DNA from: Rossellomorea aquimaris
Lineage (GTDB): Bacteria > Bacillota > Bacilli > Bacillales > Bacillaceae_B
Direction of reading: 5' to 3'
DNA length: 64,000 bases
Assembly (NCBI RefSeq): GCF_035590735.1
Contig: NZ_CP141595.1
Span: 172,501 to 236,500, forward strand
Of this stretch, positions 63,108-64,000 are shown in pieces. Position numbers and translations under genes: made by a program. The notes under the pieces were generated by a model. It was not told where the DNA came from. It was given only the letters and a program-made list of their open reading frames with translations, and searched no databases. Each line of letters starts with the position of its first letter. Position 1 is the stretch's first letter.

Positions 63108-64000
63108 ATGACACTCGTAAAGTTAGGCTATGTTGCCATGAGCATGAACCTCCAGAATGCATCCCCTTCCCAAACCATGACCTATAAGCAATTTTCCGGG
63201 ATTAAGGATCGTGAGGCCGCTATTCATAAACTCGAACGGATCGCAAAATCGAATCTTGAAAACTGCCTGCGGCTATTAAAGCATAATGTTCTAAATGAAA
63301 TTTATTTTTTTCGGTTCAGTTCAAAGTTGATTCCTCTTGCGAACCATCCTGAATTGAAGGGGTGGGATTTCATTTCCCCTTTAAAACCTGAGCTCCATGC
63401 GATTAAAGAGTATTTGATGCTTCATCCTATGCGTGTGGATTTTCATCCGGATCATTTTGTGCTTTTGAATTCAAGTGACGTGGATGTGTTGAAGAACACG
63501 CTTAAAACACTTAGGATGCATGAGGCATTATTAAAAGGGATGGGAATCGATCCAACTCACCGCTGTGTCCTCCATGTAGGTGGAGCTTATGATGACAAAG
63601 AAAAGGCACTTGAGCAATTTATACACAATTGGGGTCTGACTCCCGTTTCTCTTCAACAAATGATCATTCTCGAAAATGATGATACGGTATTCAGTGCTGC
63701 TGATGCCCTTTATCTATGTGAAAAGCTTGGGATTCCCCTTGTTTTCGATTACCATCATCACCTTGCTTATAATCAAAGGGATTGGTTATTGGATTGGGAG
63801 AGGATCGTTGGAACGTGGAGCCAGTCATCATTACCTGTGAAGATGCATATTTCAAGCCCTCGATCCCAGGAAGATTACAAAGCCCATGCCGATTTCATCG
63901 ACCCTAAGATGTTTCTTGATTTTCTTCAAGGGATAAAGGGCTCGGTCGATGAAATTGATTGCATGATAGAAGCGAAGAAAAAGGATGACGCATTGTTCCG
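63108..64000 (+). CDS. uvsE: UV-damage endonuclease UvsE, truncated by the window end
   Basis: Open at the right edge, 297 codons visible. It begins VKLGYVAMSMNLQNASPS, the UVDE start, and contains FRFSSKLIPLANHP, MRVDFHPDHFVLLN, HVGGAYDDKEKAL, MIILENDDTVF, FDYHHHLAYNQ and KMHISSPR. These carry the conserved His, Glu and Asp metal ligands of the TIM-barrel nuclease. The enzyme nicks 5' to UV photoproducts, and Bacillus spores use it in dormancy. ATG 63108 has AAAGGAG 10 nt upstream. Only the last stretch of the protein is lacking. Confidence 0.9.
   Translation, partial: MTLVKLGYVAMSMNLQNASPSQTMTYKQFSGIKDREAAIHKLERIAKSNLENCLRLLKHNVLNEIYFFRFSSKLIPLANHPELKGWDFISPLKPELHAIKEYLMLHPMRVDFHPDHFVLLNSSDVDVLKNTLKTLRMHEALLKGMGIDPTHRCVLHVGGAYDDKEKALEQFIHNWGLTPVSLQQMIILENDDTVFSAADALYLCEKLGIPLVFDYHHHLAYNQRDWLLDWERIVGTWSQSSLPVKMHISSPRSQEDYKAHADFIDPKMFLDFLQGIKGSVDEIDCMIEAKKKDDALF

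Overview
The window is a contiguous chromosomal segment of a low-to-medium GC, endospore-forming member of the Bacillaceae. Supporting this are AAGGAGG-type ribosome binding sites, the sigW-rsiW-cdaA-cdaR-glmM-glmS block in Bacillus subtilis order, a glmS ribozyme, a T-box and an S-box leader, a Spo0E-like phosphatase and a three-gene germinant receptor operon. The protein set and the types of dispersed repeats would fit a marine or soil Bacillus relative such as Rossellomorea. That genus guess is inference only.

Layout. 1-2546: 3' part of an rRNA operon (23S, 5S) followed by nine tRNA genes (Asn, Thr, Glu, Val, Thr, Tyr, Gln, Lys, Ala). 2.9-4.0 kb: arginase and a convergent 53-residue Spo0E-like gene. 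4.1-11.5 kb: envelope-stress sigma factor and anti-sigma, c-di-AMP synthase and its regulator, and amino-sugar synthesis (glmM, ribozyme, glmS). 11.5-15.2 kb: germinant receptor operon on the minus strand in B-A-C order. 15.4-23.2 kb: FUSC-type membrane protein, YqcI/YcgG protein, DUF4097 protein, CAP lipoprotein, P1 peptidase, 3-methyladenine glycosylase, then an EAL phosphodiesterase behind a c-di-GMP-II riboswitch. 23.3-30.8 kb: a fused DppB/DppC-like permease, HHH protein, polysaccharide deacetylase, SDR, an S-box-controlled NhaC-family (probably methionine) transporter and an MFS transporter. 31.1-40.1 kb: small conserved proteins, cardiolipin synthase, an alanine/Na symporter, a DUF819 transporter, a CBS protein, a lipid kinase and a DedA-like protein. 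40.2-40.8 kb: gene-free repeat region. 40.8-46.5 kb: T-box-controlled argS, rodA, a hypothetical gene, sfsA and a BsuPI-like lipoprotein. 46.7-55.0 kb: a seven-gene tight operon resembling the E. coli ynjBCD/ynjF/ydjX set (ABC importer, TVP38 protein, CDP-alcohol phosphotransferase, MerA-like flavoprotein), facing a convergent SelD-associated-type flavoprotein and a GNAT gene. 55.2-64 kb: DAACS symporter, ddl-murF, a carboxylesterase, cshA, a NERD protein and a truncated uvsE at the right edge.

How the parts work together. Cell-envelope biology dominates: SigW/RsiW stress response, c-di-AMP, UDP-GlcNAc supply, D-Ala-D-Ala ligase, MurF, RodA, cardiolipin synthase and a lipid kinase. Several genes carry RNA switches that sense their own metabolite: GlcN6P for glmS, uncharged tRNA-Arg for argS, SAM for the NhaC-type transporter, c-di-GMP for the EAL enzyme. 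The least explained module is the ynj-like cluster, where transport, phospholipid-headgroup chemistry and two flavoproteins are grouped. I see no CRISPR array, complete insertion sequence or prophage; the repetitive DNA consists of short palindromic or tandem intergenic elements.
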